Shown here: positions 21,900-32,167 of the stretch, piece after piece
Layout of the letters: every line of letters starts with the position of its first letter
Position numbering within the stretch: the first letter of the stretch is position 1
Assembly (NCBI GenBank): GCA_001606155.1
Contig: LODT01000004.1
Span: 310,001 to 374,000, forward strand
Reading direction: 5' to 3'
Source of the DNA: Tieghemostelium lacteum
Taxonomy: Eukaryota; Evosea; Eumycetozoa; Dictyosteliales; Raperosteliaceae
Length of the DNA stretch: 64,000 bases
Program-made: the position numbers and the translations under genes
Notes under the pieces: model-generated
What the model was told of the DNA's origin: nothing
Database searches by the model: none
Seen by the model: the letters and a program-made list of their open reading frames with translations, nothing else

Positions 21900-22133
21900 A
21901 CACTTTCTATATAGATTTATATAGAGTTTTTAAAATAAAAAATTCCTTTTTTATTATTTATACAACTTTCAAACAAAAAAAAAAGAATTCAATGAAATAG
22001 AGAGGAGGGTTTAGGTGAGGAAGACTTCTTTTGGATTTTTATTTAAAGTGAGTGTGGTGTTTTGGTGGGTTTGATTGTATATGATAAATAAATATATATA
22101 TATTATATGTATATATTATTATTGTTATTGTTA

Positions 22134-24851
22134 TTATTTAGTACTATTATTATTATTATTGGTATTATTACTGGCTGTAAAAGATTGTATAAAACTAACA
22201 GAATAATTATATTCATCTTTTCTCTCCCATTGATGAATTGAATCTTTTAGCCACTGAAGATGAACGACTTTAATACCTCTCTTCATAGCATGTTGGACTT
22301 TTGAAGTGCCCTCTTTTATGAAAATTAAATGTGTAGTGGTATCATCAATTTCTTGTTGAATTTTAGCACCAAAAGACTCTGTAATTTTAGATACACGTGT
22401 ATGTTGAAGTTTACTTGGATCTATCTGTTTTGGAAATACACCACTGAATACAATATTACAACCTGATAAGACAGAACTTCTAATCTCTTGAATAATTTCC
22501 TTTACATGAAGATTAGATGATGAAGATGATGATGTATTACCAGAAGCTGATGGAATAGATGGACATCTTGAAATGTATTCACTTTGAATCGAAACTAAAA
22601 GTAATGAAAACAATTCAAGATAATTGATATCGGCACTGTAGTATGGGTATGGATAGGCTTTTGATAACTCTTGAAATGAAAATGGGTACTGATAACTGTG
22701 AGTGAATTCCTCAAAGTTTTTAAAATATTTAAAAGTGTCAATCAACATGAGATTCTCTTGAAAATTTCTCCATACATCTTCACGATCATCTACAATTATG
22801 AGCCTACTGGTAGATTCAATTTTGAATAATTTTGAAAAGTTATTACTATTGAAAGGTATCAGTGGTTTACCAGAAGCATTGATACTACTTGGAATGGTAG
22901 GTAGATGAAATTCAATTTTAGCCTCTACCAGATTCTCTTGGGCAATGATTCTACTGAAAATTGATCTCTTTGGATCGAGTAGTGTTGCCACCATTTCGAC
23001 ATAGTATCTCGAATGAAAAGAATACAAAAGTATGTAGTACATGGAAGAGAGGGTCTCTAGAAATTCTTTGACCCCAGGTCTCAATTTGATATAAAAAGTC
23101 TCACCAGTTTCTTTTACTTGCATTTTAATGATGCTCTGATCAAACAGAATCATTTCTTCACATTTTGGATCCTTACTGGAATGCAGCAGAGTGTGATCTA
23201 TATCCAAAACCAAATACATTTTTGATGATGATTTTTCAATCAATTGTTGTTCTTGTTGACCAGGCAATGGTAGCCAACTACCACTGCTTGATAGTTTCGA
23301 TTGTACACTACTCTGACCATTATTCGTTGGTGCTGGTGGACTATTAAAAAATTCAATTTGAAATTCATTAAATAATTCTTGTTGTTGTTGTTGTATTAAA
23401 AGTTGTTGTTCTTGTTCTATTTGTTGTTGTTTAGTTGTTGTATTTACATTGTTATTATTATTGTTATTATTATTATTATTATTATTTTGAGGAATTGGTG
23501 ATGATTTTGTTGAGGAATTTGGTGTTGATTGGGAATTACTGGTATTATTATTATTATTGGTGTTGGTTTTTAATGAGGATGTTGATTTTGAAAGCAATGG
23601 TGTGGAATTACTGGATGATACTGTACTATTTCTTTTTGGTGATCTTGATCTTGAATAAGATCTTTTACTATTACGACTACTATAACTACTTTTTCTACTA
23701 TATGATGAAGATCTTCTTGGTGATCTTGATCTTGAATCTCTCCTGCTGTATCTACTACGATATGTGGAGGATGAGGATGATGATTTTTTAGGTGATCTTG
23801 ATCTTGAGTAATAACGTTTTCTGTAGTCTCTTGATCTGGATCTACTTGAATCACTATAACTACTGGTAGAAGATGATCTTCTTTTACTATAACGATGACT
23901 ACTTGAACGATAATACTTTCTAGATCTTGATCTGGAAGAGGAATATGATGATCCTCTTGATCTTGATCTTGATGAATATCTCTTTCTACCTCTGTGACCT
24001 CCTCTTGATCTTGATCTTGAATATGAACTATCTCTACTATCATATGATGATGATCTTGATCTACTATATGATGAATAGGAATCATAACTACTATCTGATC
24101 TAGTGGATGATCTTGAAGATGATCTTGAATAGGATCTTCTAGAGTATCCACGACCTCTACTATCTCTATCTCTTGATCTTCTTCTAGTATAACTATGATC
24201 TCTTGATCTCGATCTAGAGTAACTTGAATATCTTCTTCTTCTTCTATCCCTAGACTTTGATCTCGATCTTGACCGTGACCTTGAATATGATCTCGATCTC
24301 TTTTTCTCTTTTAATTTTTTGTAATCTTGTAAAGAAGTTTCAAAATCCAAATTCTTCTCTTCTTGATGTTTAGCATTTCTTTCACTGTATGCCAATGGCA
24401 TATAAAGTCTATCGCCAACAATAGAAGGATAAGGTATAGATTCAATATCAGGTTGCTGATATGTTACAATAGTTGATGTACCACTACTACTAATATTCAC
24501 CATCTGCTGTTGCTCAGCACTATTTCCATTAGATGATGAGTTTAATGTTGCACTCGTTGCAACAGTAGTTGTAGTTGTTGTAGTTGTTGAAGTTGTTGTT
24601 ATTTCTGCAATTATTGGTGTTTGTGCTTGTTGTAAAGTAGCATTATCAGTATCCATTAACACTGTATCTAAATCCTGATGCTCTATTCCATTTGTACTAT
24701 TTACAACAGTTTCTTCTTGTTCATGTTGTTCTTTCACAACATTTCCAATTTTCTTTAATAGACTGTGATCAATCTGACCATCTTCAATATCCATCTCATT
24801 TTTATTGGTGGTAGAACCATCACTTCCTACTCCTGAAGATACCATATTCAT
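22134..24851 (-). CDS. FCP1-type phosphatase with N-terminal RS domain and C-terminal BRCT (905 aa)
   Basis: Three regions are clear. Residues about 184-404 are a dense Arg/Ser domain (YSRSRSRSRSKSRDRRRRRY and similar) of the kind found in SR splicing factors. After an Asn/Gln run comes an FCP1/CPL-like HAD phosphatase, with nucleophile motif DIDHTLL at about 549, LYSFHSRYYVEMVATLLDP, and DDREDVW at about 688. A BRCT domain follows at about 787-890 (IVFSGVFPKQI, GAKIQQEIDDTTTHLIF, VVHLQWLKDSI). FCP1 removes phosphates from Ser2/Ser5 of the RNA polymerase II C-terminal tail, and BRCT binds phosphoprotein. The RS extension is not part of animal or yeast FCP1 and suggests a link to splicing speckles. 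Single exon. Confidence 0.88.
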   Translation of the reverse strand: MNMVSSGVGSDGSTTNKNEMDIEDGQIDHSLLKKIGNVVKEQHEQEETVVNSTNGIEHQDLDTVLMDTDNATLQQAQTPIIAEITTTSTTTTTTTTVATSATLNSSSNGNSAEQQQMVNISSSGTSTIVTYQQPDIESIPYPSIVGDRLYMPLAYSERNAKHQEEKNLDFETSLQDYKKLKEKKRSRSYSRSRSRSRSKSRDRRRRRYSSYSRSRSRDHSYTRRRSRDRDSRGRGYSRRSYSRSSSRSSTRSDSSYDSYSSYSRSRSSSYDSRDSSYSRSRSRGGHRGRKRYSSRSRSRGSSYSSSRSRSRKYYRSSSHRYSKRRSSSTSSYSDSSRSRSRDYRKRYYSRSRSPKKSSSSSSTYRSRYSRRDSRSRSPRRSSSYSRKSSYSSRNSKRSYSRSRSPKRNSTVSSSNSTPLLSKSTSSLKTNTNNNNNTSNSQSTPNSSTKSSPIPQNNNNNNNNNNNNNVNTTTKQQQIEQEQQLLIQQQQQELFNEFQIEFFNSPPAPTNNGQSSVQSKLSSSGSWLPLPGQQEQQLIEKSSSKMYLVLDIDHTLLHSSKDPKCEEMILFDQSIIKMQVKETGETFYIKLRPGVKEFLETLSSMYYILLYSFHSRYYVEMVATLLDPKRSIFSRIIAQENLVEAKIEFHLPTIPSSINASGKPLIPFNSNNFSKLFKIESTSRLIIVDDREDVWRNFQENLMLIDTFKYFKNFEEFTHSYQYPFSFQELSKAYPYPYYSADINYLELFSLLLVSIQSEYISRCPSIPSASGNTSSSSSSNLHVKEIIQEIRSSVLSGCNIVFSGVFPKQIDPSKLQHTRVSKITESFGAKIQQEIDDTTTHLIFIKEGTSKVQHAMKRGIKVVHLQWLKDSIHQWERKDEYNYSVSFIQSFTASNNTNNNNNSTK

Positions 24852-25426
24852 AATATATAGACTACTGTGGTTTATATAGGATATATTATGAAATCAAAAT
24901 TATATCTATTAATATCGATATGGAATGTCACTCTCACAAAAAAAAAAAAAAAATTTTGTTGAGATTTTTTTCAAAACAAGATTCTTTGGTATAAATTGTA
25001 AAATATGATGTGATTTTATCCAAACATTATACTATGGAATATTAAACTTGATTATTATTATTAAAATTTAAAAATATGACTTACATTCCCATCAAAACCA
25101 CTCAACTCTTCACCTAAATCCAAAAAAAAAACAACTAAATAACAATTTTATTTATTTATAAAAATTTGAATGAAAACTGAATGAAAAGTTGATATTTTTT
25201 CTCATTGCATTCCATTTTATGATTTCTTTTTAAAATTTTCAGAAATTTGATTTGAAAACACAGGTGTATGCGTAGAAAGAAGGAATAGGATATTTTTTTT
25301 AAATCTACAATTATGGAATGATTTTATTTTTAATATAAAAAAAAAATAGGTTATGGAAATTAATTATTATAAAATTGATGATGATGCTGATTAAGGTGAT
25401 AGTTGGTAGTATTTGATTTGAGTTTG
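24852..25426. other. Intergenic: promoter of the FCP1-like gene and 3' region of the choline-transporter-like gene
   Basis: Both flanking genes are on the minus strand. There is an A15 run near 24939, an A9 run near 25337 and weak TATA-like words. A CATCAAAACCACTCAACTC stretch near 25090 is less AT-rich than its surroundings and may be 5' untranslated sequence. No gene is seen. Confidence 0.4.
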
Positions 25427-27001
25427 TTATACTACTTGAGATTTGTTTTGATTTGAGTTTTCAGATTCTTGTTGGAGTAATTCGTGAAGATCTGGACTAA
25501 TGTAAAGGTTATTTGGACCATTGGTTTCCAAATCCTCGAGATAACAAACAAAAATGGTATCAGAACCAATACCAATAATATGAGAGAACAAATTAAATAT
25601 ACAGAATGCAAAAATTGCAGAGAGGCCAATGACTAATGGATTCAATGATCTACCCGATGCATAGAGGACTGATGTAGTAAAGAGTGCAGATGCAGCAGCA
25701 CCCAAAATTTTTCCTAATAATAGTACAAAACTTCCAATGAAATCCATTACGACAGCTGAGAACATATTTCTGGAGATCAAATCAAAACATCCTTTGGTGG
25801 AGGTACAGAAACTGTATCCGTGCATGGCAACATAAATGTAACCAAATTTGTTGACCCAACGTAGAATAGATTCAATACATCCGAGAATGCATTGGAGACA
25901 ACTGATAATCATTACAACCAATTTGTTCTCACTGTTGGAGTTTTTGGAGATTGCCAACATGGCTTGCATAAATTCAATGAAGGCTATAATGAGACTTCCA
26001 AATGCCAAACTACCAAGAGAGGTAGAGAGAGCTCTTCCCAAGGAGGTAAAGGCATTAGGTGAACCAACTTCTGATTCACCAGTTGGGTCTCTGCTAAAGT
26101 ACCAGTTAGATACAGCACCGGCTACAGTGTGTTGGAAGACAGCTGAAATGAAGGCTGTAACCCAAAAGAATGCAAAAATCATAAAGTACATGAGATTACG
26201 AATCTTAGTATTGAAATGCAAGTTGAGAAGGGTGTGTTCAGATGATCCTGAGTCTTGAATAACAGCTTCACCTGGAATGGAGAACAAGTAGACTGAAGAA
26301 GCTGTCCAGAAGGTAATGAAACCTAAGAATACTGCAATGCAGATGAAAGCAGTACCAAAGACAGATGGACGATTTTGGATGCCTCTGACAGTTTCAGTGT
26401 ACATGGCACATGTCAAATCAATGTTCTTTTTCAAGTAGACAATGACGCAAATCAATAGTAAAGTAGAAGCTGCCAAACAGTATCCAACAATTTGAGTGGC
26501 TTCACTAGACTCTTTACGACCCAACATTACAAAGAGAATACCAAGAACGGCAACCAATGCAACACCAAGACACAATGTGGCATAGATAAAGAATCTGGTG
26601 AAACGTTTGAGTAGTTCTAACCATATTGCTGCCAATGCAACTGCCATAATGACAGAGTAGATCAAAATATCTTTATCCTGTTTCAATTGAGCAACTGCAT
26701 TTTGTAATTGACCTATAACTACAGTCTCTGTGGTATTTCCTAATTGCTCTATAATCTGATTGGTAGGGATGAGGTTTTGTGGTTGACCATTACGGAAACT
26801 GTAAGAGGATACAACAATCATACCAATAACTGTTGCCAAAAATAGTAACATAAAAAGTATATCATTACATTTACTTTCGTTTACTATTTTACCTTTTCCA
26901 CCTCCATTAGCATTATTTTTACTATAATTATTGTTATTGTTTCCACTACTATTGTTGCCATATAATAATGGTTGTTTATATTCATCTTCGGGTGCCCACA
27001 T
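25427..27001 (-). CDS. Choline transporter-like (CTL/SLC44) membrane protein (524 aa)
   Basis: A cytosolic start with EDEYKQPLL, an acidic/dileucine-type sorting motif, is followed by about ten hydrophobic segments. The C-terminal half contains family hallmarks: AGAVSNWYFSRDPTGE, the SLGRALSTSLGSLAFGSLII helix, LQCILGCIESILRWVNKFGY, and MHGYSFCTSTKGCFDLISRN, close to the CTL signature 'A-x-x-G-x-x-F'. SLC44 proteins move choline or related compounds across plasma, lysosomal or mitochondrial membranes. The N-terminal extracellular loop of animal CTL1 is much shorter here, as in other protist and fungal (Pns1-like) members. The N-terminal Asn/Gly run is low complexity. Single exon. Confidence 0.88.
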   Translation of the reverse strand: MWAPEDEYKQPLLYGNNSSGNNNNNYSKNNANGGGKGKIVNESKCNDILFMLLFLATVIGMIVVSSYSFRNGQPQNLIPTNQIIEQLGNTTETVVIGQLQNAVAQLKQDKDILIYSVIMAVALAAIWLELLKRFTRFFIYATLCLGVALVAVLGILFVMLGRKESSEATQIVGYCLAASTLLLICVIVYLKKNIDLTCAMYTETVRGIQNRPSVFGTAFICIAVFLGFITFWTASSVYLFSIPGEAVIQDSGSSEHTLLNLHFNTKIRNLMYFMIFAFFWVTAFISAVFQHTVAGAVSNWYFSRDPTGESEVGSPNAFTSLGRALSTSLGSLAFGSLIIAFIEFMQAMLAISKNSNSENKLVVMIISCLQCILGCIESILRWVNKFGYIYVAMHGYSFCTSTKGCFDLISRNMFSAVVMDFIGSFVLLLGKILGAAASALFTTSVLYASGRSLNPLVIGLSAIFAFCIFNLFSHIIGIGSDTIFVCYLEDLETNGPNNLYISPDLHELLQQESENSNQNKSQVV

Positions 27002-27486
27002 TTTATATTATATATTTATAAAACCCTAGTTTTTTTACTTTAATGTGGATTATTTCTTTTTTGAAAGTAATACTATAGTCTAGACCAGGTTTAGTCGTCA
27101 ACTATTAAAATTCTATACAAATAAATTGCTTTGTTATGTGTTTGAAAAAAAATTAAAAAAAAAAAAAAAATTTTTTTAGAATTTTGCTTTATCTTGATTA
27201 TATAAGAAATAGTTTTTTTAATAATTTCTTTTTCTTTCATATATTGATCATGTCTTTTACCAGAGTTTAATCATCAAATCATAATATTTCTAATAATTAT
27301 ATATTTCTATTTATAAATTTCATCTAAATAGTGTATTTAATTTCCCATAATTTTCAAAAATTACTATATCAAGTTTAATTTTTTTAGAAAAGGTTACAAC
27401 TGCTGCCGGACCTCTAAAACAACATCAATTTCTTTTAATTCAAAACAATTTTTTTTATTGTAACCAAATCAAATAGAGATCTGTAT
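27002..27486. other. Intergenic region with a TTCCCATAA element
   Basis: It lies between the choline-transporter-like start and the 3' end of CWC22 (both minus). A/T tracts fill most of it, including A14/T7 near 27157. At 27342-27350 is TTCCCATAA, followed 41 bp later by an isolated GC-richer stretch (27391-27416, GGTTACAACTGCTGCCGGAC). No protein-coding frame is supported. Confidence 0.4.
27342..27350 (+). promoter_or_regulatory. Possible DUSE-like upstream element of a small RNA gene
   Basis: TTCCCATAA resembles the Dictyostelium upstream sequence element (DUSE) reported about 60 bp before many snRNA, snoRNA and Class I RNA genes. A GC-richer patch follows at 27391-27416. I could not fold a convincing known RNA from it, so this is only a candidate. 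Confidence 0.25.
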
Positions 27487-29631
27487 TTATTCATTACGAT
27501 GTTTTTTTCTTCTCCTTTTTCTTTCATCATCTGAGGAGTCTGAACTACTGCTGCTACTGTCGGATGAAGAATCAGAACTACTATCAGAAGAGGAAGAAGA
27601 AGAAGAGGAGGAAGAAGAAGAAACTTCTTTCTTTTTAACAGGAGCATTTTTTAGATACTCTCTAAGAGGTACTGTTAAAGCACCAAGATTGATTGAGGTG
27701 AAATAGTTGATAGAATATCTGGTGTTTTTGACTGCATCTTTAGGGAAGATACCAGCGAGAGCAGGTTGAATATCAGGATCAAACATTCTCTGTGTGAGTT
27801 TTTGAATACCCATATATTCAGCCATCTCCAAAAACAAAATTTTAATGAAAATTCTAGAGGCACTGTTGGTTTCATTATCATTGATATGAATACACTCTAA
27901 TGCATTCCAAGACAGTGCATCAGTGTAGAACAAGTGTGCATACATTTTGGCAATGTTACGAAACTTGTTGACTTCCATTTGATAGACATTGGCATACTGT
28001 TCTTTGAATACCTCGGTGTAGAGTTCTCTGTACATTCTATTTACCATACAGAATCTCTGTGCAAGGTTACCGTAGAGAGGTAAATAGGTTTTCTCTTGAG
28101 CACAACATTGAACAACCATATTACAAACCTCTTTCTCTAAACCTTGAATCTTCATCTTTAGTAACTTATGTGCACACTCTTCAAAATCCTTACTAGACAT
28201 GATAGTCAAATAAATGGTTTTTTTAAAATTTTTAAGAGACTCATCAGTCTGATCTTCCACAACTACTGTACTGGTGGAATTAGGTGCTGTAGGTGGTATG
28301 TAAGGAGTATCTTCATCATCTTCATCATCATCTTCATTATCTTCTCTTTCATTATCCTCATCTTCTTGATCTTCATCTTCATCATCGTCACCTAAAATCT
28401 CAGTTTTAAACTCTTTATATTCTTGTTCATGTTGAACAAACTCTTTATCTTCTTTAAAGAAATTTGTATTATCTTCAGTCTGATAAGTTTGCTCTAAAGT
28501 CACATCTTGATGTGTAATCTGGTCGTCAATCTCCACAACATCCAATTCAGCAATAAGTGAAGGATACTCTTTAAATCCACTTCTAACCACCTTAAATAGA
28601 TCTTCAATCATGTATTGTGTACGTTTATCTGTTTCACCTTCATGCAAAATATCCTTGAGTCTTCCATAAATGGAATTGAAACCCAGAGTCGACATACTCT
28701 GTATCATCTGTCCAGACTCCTTAAACAACTCCACAGCAACCTCCACAGAATCATCCGAAGGCTTATCCAACAACAATGTTAAAATCTCCAAAGGCAGCAA
28801 AACTCCACACATTTGTTGATTAAAAAGTGCAGCAATGAATTTACACGATGCAATACAAACAGGTTTATCATTTCTTCTAAATGACTTTTTAAACTGTTCC
28901 ACAAGTCTCTTGAGTAGTAACAACCCATTCTCTGGAATCTTTGTATTTATAATAGCTACTAATGCCGCATAGACATTAGTAAACACCATGGAAATCTGTT
29001 GAGCTCTCATTAAAGATCTACAAAACAGACCCCTACCTCTAATGATATTCTCTGCGAATAACTCCACAGCTATATTCTTTACATTCCCGACGCTGACCTT
29101 ATTAATAAGACCATTAATAGACTTCTTTAACGAGTCCCAAGACATTCTCTGGTACTCTACAGATGACTTATCTTGCACCTGTTTTTGCATCATTGCCAAT
29201 TTGAAAGGTGGAATATAGACACCACTACTTCTCTCATTTAACAATGCAGTTTTAATCTTATTTTCAATTTCTTTTTCTTTCTCTGAAATGGGTATATTTT
29301 TAACTTCATTCGAAATCTCTGAGGTCTCAGTGGACTTTAACTTGGACATTGGTGGTGATCTATCTCTTTTTCTATAGCTTTTTGTTTGTCTTTCTTTTCT
29401 TTTATCTCTGTCTCTTGATCTACTAGAATCAGATGAAGATGAATCATATGAAGGTGATCTTCTCCTATCCCTTCTAGTATCTCTATTTCTATTATAATTA
29501 TCTATGTTCGATCCTCTCTCTGGTGAAAATGAATGGTTTCTAGATCTATATTTATCCCTACTACTATCCCGATGTGTTACTCTCTCTGGTGAATGAGAGG
29601 GTGAAATTTGACCATCCTCATCAGATTTCAT
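27487..29631 (-). CDS. cwc22: CWC22 homolog, spliceosome/exon-junction factor (714 aa)
   Basis: A charged RS-like N-terminus (SPERVTHRDSSRDKYRSRN) is followed by SGVYIPPFKLAMMQKQ at about 138-153, the hallmark entry to the MIF4G domain (about 150-330; SWDSLKKSINGLINKV, IIRGRGLFCRSLMRAQ, NDKPVCIASCKFIAALFNQ). A long acidic linker (about 410-445) precedes the MA3 domain (about 470-590; TIYLTIMSSKDFEECAHKLL). A conserved IFPKDAVKNTRYSINYFTSI helix follows, then an SSSDSSSDSS tail ending RKRRRKKH. CWC22 escorts eIF4AIII into the spliceosome and is needed for splicing and exon-junction complex deposition. Single exon, and the length is usual for the family outside animals. Confidence 0.95.
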   Translation of the reverse strand: MKSDEDGQISPSHSPERVTHRDSSRDKYRSRNHSFSPERGSNIDNYNRNRDTRRDRRRSPSYDSSSSDSSRSRDRDKRKERQTKSYRKRDRSPPMSKLKSTETSEISNEVKNIPISEKEKEIENKIKTALLNERSSGVYIPPFKLAMMQKQVQDKSSVEYQRMSWDSLKKSINGLINKVSVGNVKNIAVELFAENIIRGRGLFCRSLMRAQQISMVFTNVYAALVAIINTKIPENGLLLLKRLVEQFKKSFRRNDKPVCIASCKFIAALFNQQMCGVLLPLEILTLLLDKPSDDSVEVAVELFKESGQMIQSMSTLGFNSIYGRLKDILHEGETDKRTQYMIEDLFKVVRSGFKEYPSLIAELDVVEIDDQITHQDVTLEQTYQTEDNTNFFKEDKEFVQHEQEYKEFKTEILGDDDEDEDQEDEDNEREDNEDDDEDDEDTPYIPPTAPNSTSTVVVEDQTDESLKNFKKTIYLTIMSSKDFEECAHKLLKMKIQGLEKEVCNMVVQCCAQEKTYLPLYGNLAQRFCMVNRMYRELYTEVFKEQYANVYQMEVNKFRNIAKMYAHLFYTDALSWNALECIHINDNETNSASRIFIKILFLEMAEYMGIQKLTQRMFDPDIQPALAGIFPKDAVKNTRYSINYFTSINLGALTVPLREYLKNAPVKKKEVSSSSSSSSSSSSDSSSDSSSDSSSSSSDSSDDERKRRRKKHRNE

Positions 29632-29944
29632 TTTTGAATGTAATTTAGATAAAAATAAATAAAAAAAAAATATTGTTTTTTGGCTTGTATTGTTGAAATT
29701 TCATTATAATTTAGGTAAATGAAAATTTAATTCTAGATATTATTATAATAATAATATAATATAATTATGAAGTATAGTTTTATTTGAAGATTAGTTTGAC
29801 CTACAGAATCTATTTTGAGACTGAGTAAAGAAAATTGGTAGAATTCGACAAGTATATCTAAGTAATTGAGTTGAAAATATATGAATAAATTGATAAGCAA
29901 ACTAATTGTTTATTCGAATCTATTGAACGAATTGATGAACAATA
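29632..29944. other. Intergenic: CWC22 promoter and 3' side of the Crinkler-like gene
   Basis: 313 bp, strongly AT-rich, with ATAATAATAATATAATATAATTA near 29748. No gene is seen. Confidence 0.4.
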
Positions 29945-31955
29945 TCATAAAGGAAATTTTATACCAATAGTCAAAATGATTTTATCCTCGGGCTCTGTAA
30001 TTGGATAGAGTTTTTGAGCGGGTATTGACTCAAACTCCATTTTAAGAGCAAATTGGATTACATTGGACGGACATGACTTATTGAATTTAGAAGGGGTTTT
30101 ATCATCATGTTCGATAAATTTTTGGGGTTTAAAAGTTTCAAAGAGGTCTGGGGGTACAACAAAGAATAAATTGAAAGGAGCACCAGTACCTGGAAGAATT
30201 GAATCAAGCAAGTATAAAAGGTTAACAAAAGGTTTATACACAACTGAATGAGTTTCAGATACAGTCATTTGGAATAGTGAATGTCCATTAAATGAATCTA
30301 TAGCCCGGAAATTCATATCTTCTGGTCGTGCATAGTCACTATTTGAGTAATATTCATTTGCATCTTTCTTGGATTGTAAATCTTTAACATTATTAAAAAA
30401 AACTGTATTTAAATCTTTAAGTTCTAATACTGAAGATATTCCTGTGTCCAATTGTCTAATACTAAATTTACCACCAAATGAAAGTGTTTGATGAGATAAT
30501 TGTTCAAAAACTACCCCACCTAAAGAAGCAGACCAATTACTCATATTTTTAGTTCTTGATATGAGTTGTTCCCTAAAATTGAAATAAAATCTTTGTACTA
30601 GTTTTCTTTGTATGTAATTAGATCCCATCACAACTCTCTGTTGACTATATTTAGTGTTTGGGACTGCGTCAATATGAATTACTTTATGACTGCCAGTGCT
30701 TGGTGAATCTGGTTGATTCACCCTATCAAAACATGCATCTAAATCTGTTGTTGCAATGCTACGTGCTAATTCCAATTGACTTTCTGCTGAAATCTTTTCT
30801 AAAACATATCTTCATTTAACAAGTTAATAATAATGAGCAAACCTAATCAAAAAAAGTTATATTTACCTTGGAATTCCGCCCCATTTTTCAAATCTACATT
30901 CTACTTCTTTTTCATCATGTCGATAAATATTACTATTTGAAATTTTGATTTCATCCCAATTCCATATTGGCATTATTAATGTGCTGGATGATCCTAATTT
31001 CAAGTATTCTTGATAGTTTTCTTTTCTGGGAGAGGATACCAACAAAATAAATGACTTTAGAGCTGGTAACGGCCTTTGCCCATCTACAAGATAAAAAACA
31101 TCTTCTCTTTCTAAAAGGTCACTAAAATCTTGTCTGAATCCATTGTAAGCAATTGGATCACCAAATGAATTAAATGTAAAGAAAATTGCTTTTGAATCTA
31201 CTCTGTCGTACAAAAAATGCAACTTCAACTTAGAGTCCCTATTGTCTAAGATTTTTTTGTACATATAATACCAAAGGAATATTGATTTTCCAATTCCTGG
31301 GTTTCCCTTTAATAACACTGTATGTTCTGGATTTTCTAAATTGTTAATGATATCATAAAGTTCAATATATGAATCTCTAACATATATAGTATTAATTTTG
31401 GTTCCCTCTCTGATAGGTAGGTATTGTTGAAAATTTAATACATTATTGGTGGGATCCAAACTTGCATTTATTAGTTCTTTCCAAAAAATACTTGATCTTT
31501 GGTGTATTTTAAAGGCTATTAACGGGAAAAATTAGTATAAGAACTATCCATACAAACCTAAACACTTTACAATCAATCTACATACCTTGTTGTCCTTGTG
31601 TGCCTAACACGTGTTTAAATTTTATAAAGTTTATGTAAAAAATATTAGTATAAATGAACAAAATATGTTTAATCTAGATTAGTGATAGGTTTTAGTTCAT
31701 ACCAGTACTTGTAGTTGTTGGTTGACAAATTTTTATAAGATCTCCTTTTTTTTTTCCATTCCAACCATTGTCTTCTGTGAAAATCTTTTCTTTGGCATCT
31801 TGGTAGGCGATGTCAGTTAAAACTTCTGTTAGACCTTTTTTGGTCAATTCAAAGCCCTCTTTTTCTAAGATATCTACAGTTTTTTGTGCTTTGTCCTCTG
31901 TGATTTGATCAATATTATCAACTAAAAAAGTAATTAAATCTTTTCTATCTCTCAT
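29945..31955 (-). CDS. Crinkler/RHS-type P-loop NTPase with nuclease-like C-terminus (594 aa, four exons)
   Basis: Exons 31955-31703, 31603-31586 (18 nt), 31515-30867 and 30809-29945 are all bounded by GT-AG, and the total length is divisible by three. Residues 1-85 form a charged helical start. The NTPase core has a WKEL entry helix, Walker A GNPGIGKS (161-168), Walker B-like FYLVDG, LLVSSPR, and the family-typical GGIPRYVLEKI, which is formed across the last splice. The C-terminal region (about 308-594) contains LGGVVFEQLSH, NFRAIDSF and LFQMTVSETH, which match the PD-(D/E)XK-like segment of Crinkler and retrotransposon-hot-spot proteins (probable E409, D478, Q487). Related proteins are oomycete and fungal effectors that enter host nuclei, and the role in free-living amoebae is unknown. 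The gene looks whole. Confidence 0.75.
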
Positions 31956-32167
31956 TCTAAAATAAAACTTTTATTCTACTTGCAAAAAAATATTTTAATT
32001 ATTTAAACATGTCATTTACTTCCTCTTTTAGTCCATATGGACATTTTTTGTGTAAATTTTTAGAAAATTAAAGTTGATTACATGTAAGTATAAGGAAATT
32101 ACATAGATATATTAAAATAAATGGTTGTGAGAACTAACTATACTATAATAATTTTGAACATAAACTA

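Noticed and set aside
23435-24151. Frames on both strands over the RS and Asn-run part of the FCP1-like gene
   Set aside because: They are shadows of the repetitive GATCTTGATCTT codons and show periodic H/Q/D or Y/W composition.
25848-26258. 136-codon plus-strand frame opposite the choline-transporter-like gene
   Set aside because: The minus-strand membrane protein is unambiguous and the opposite frame has no recognisable features.
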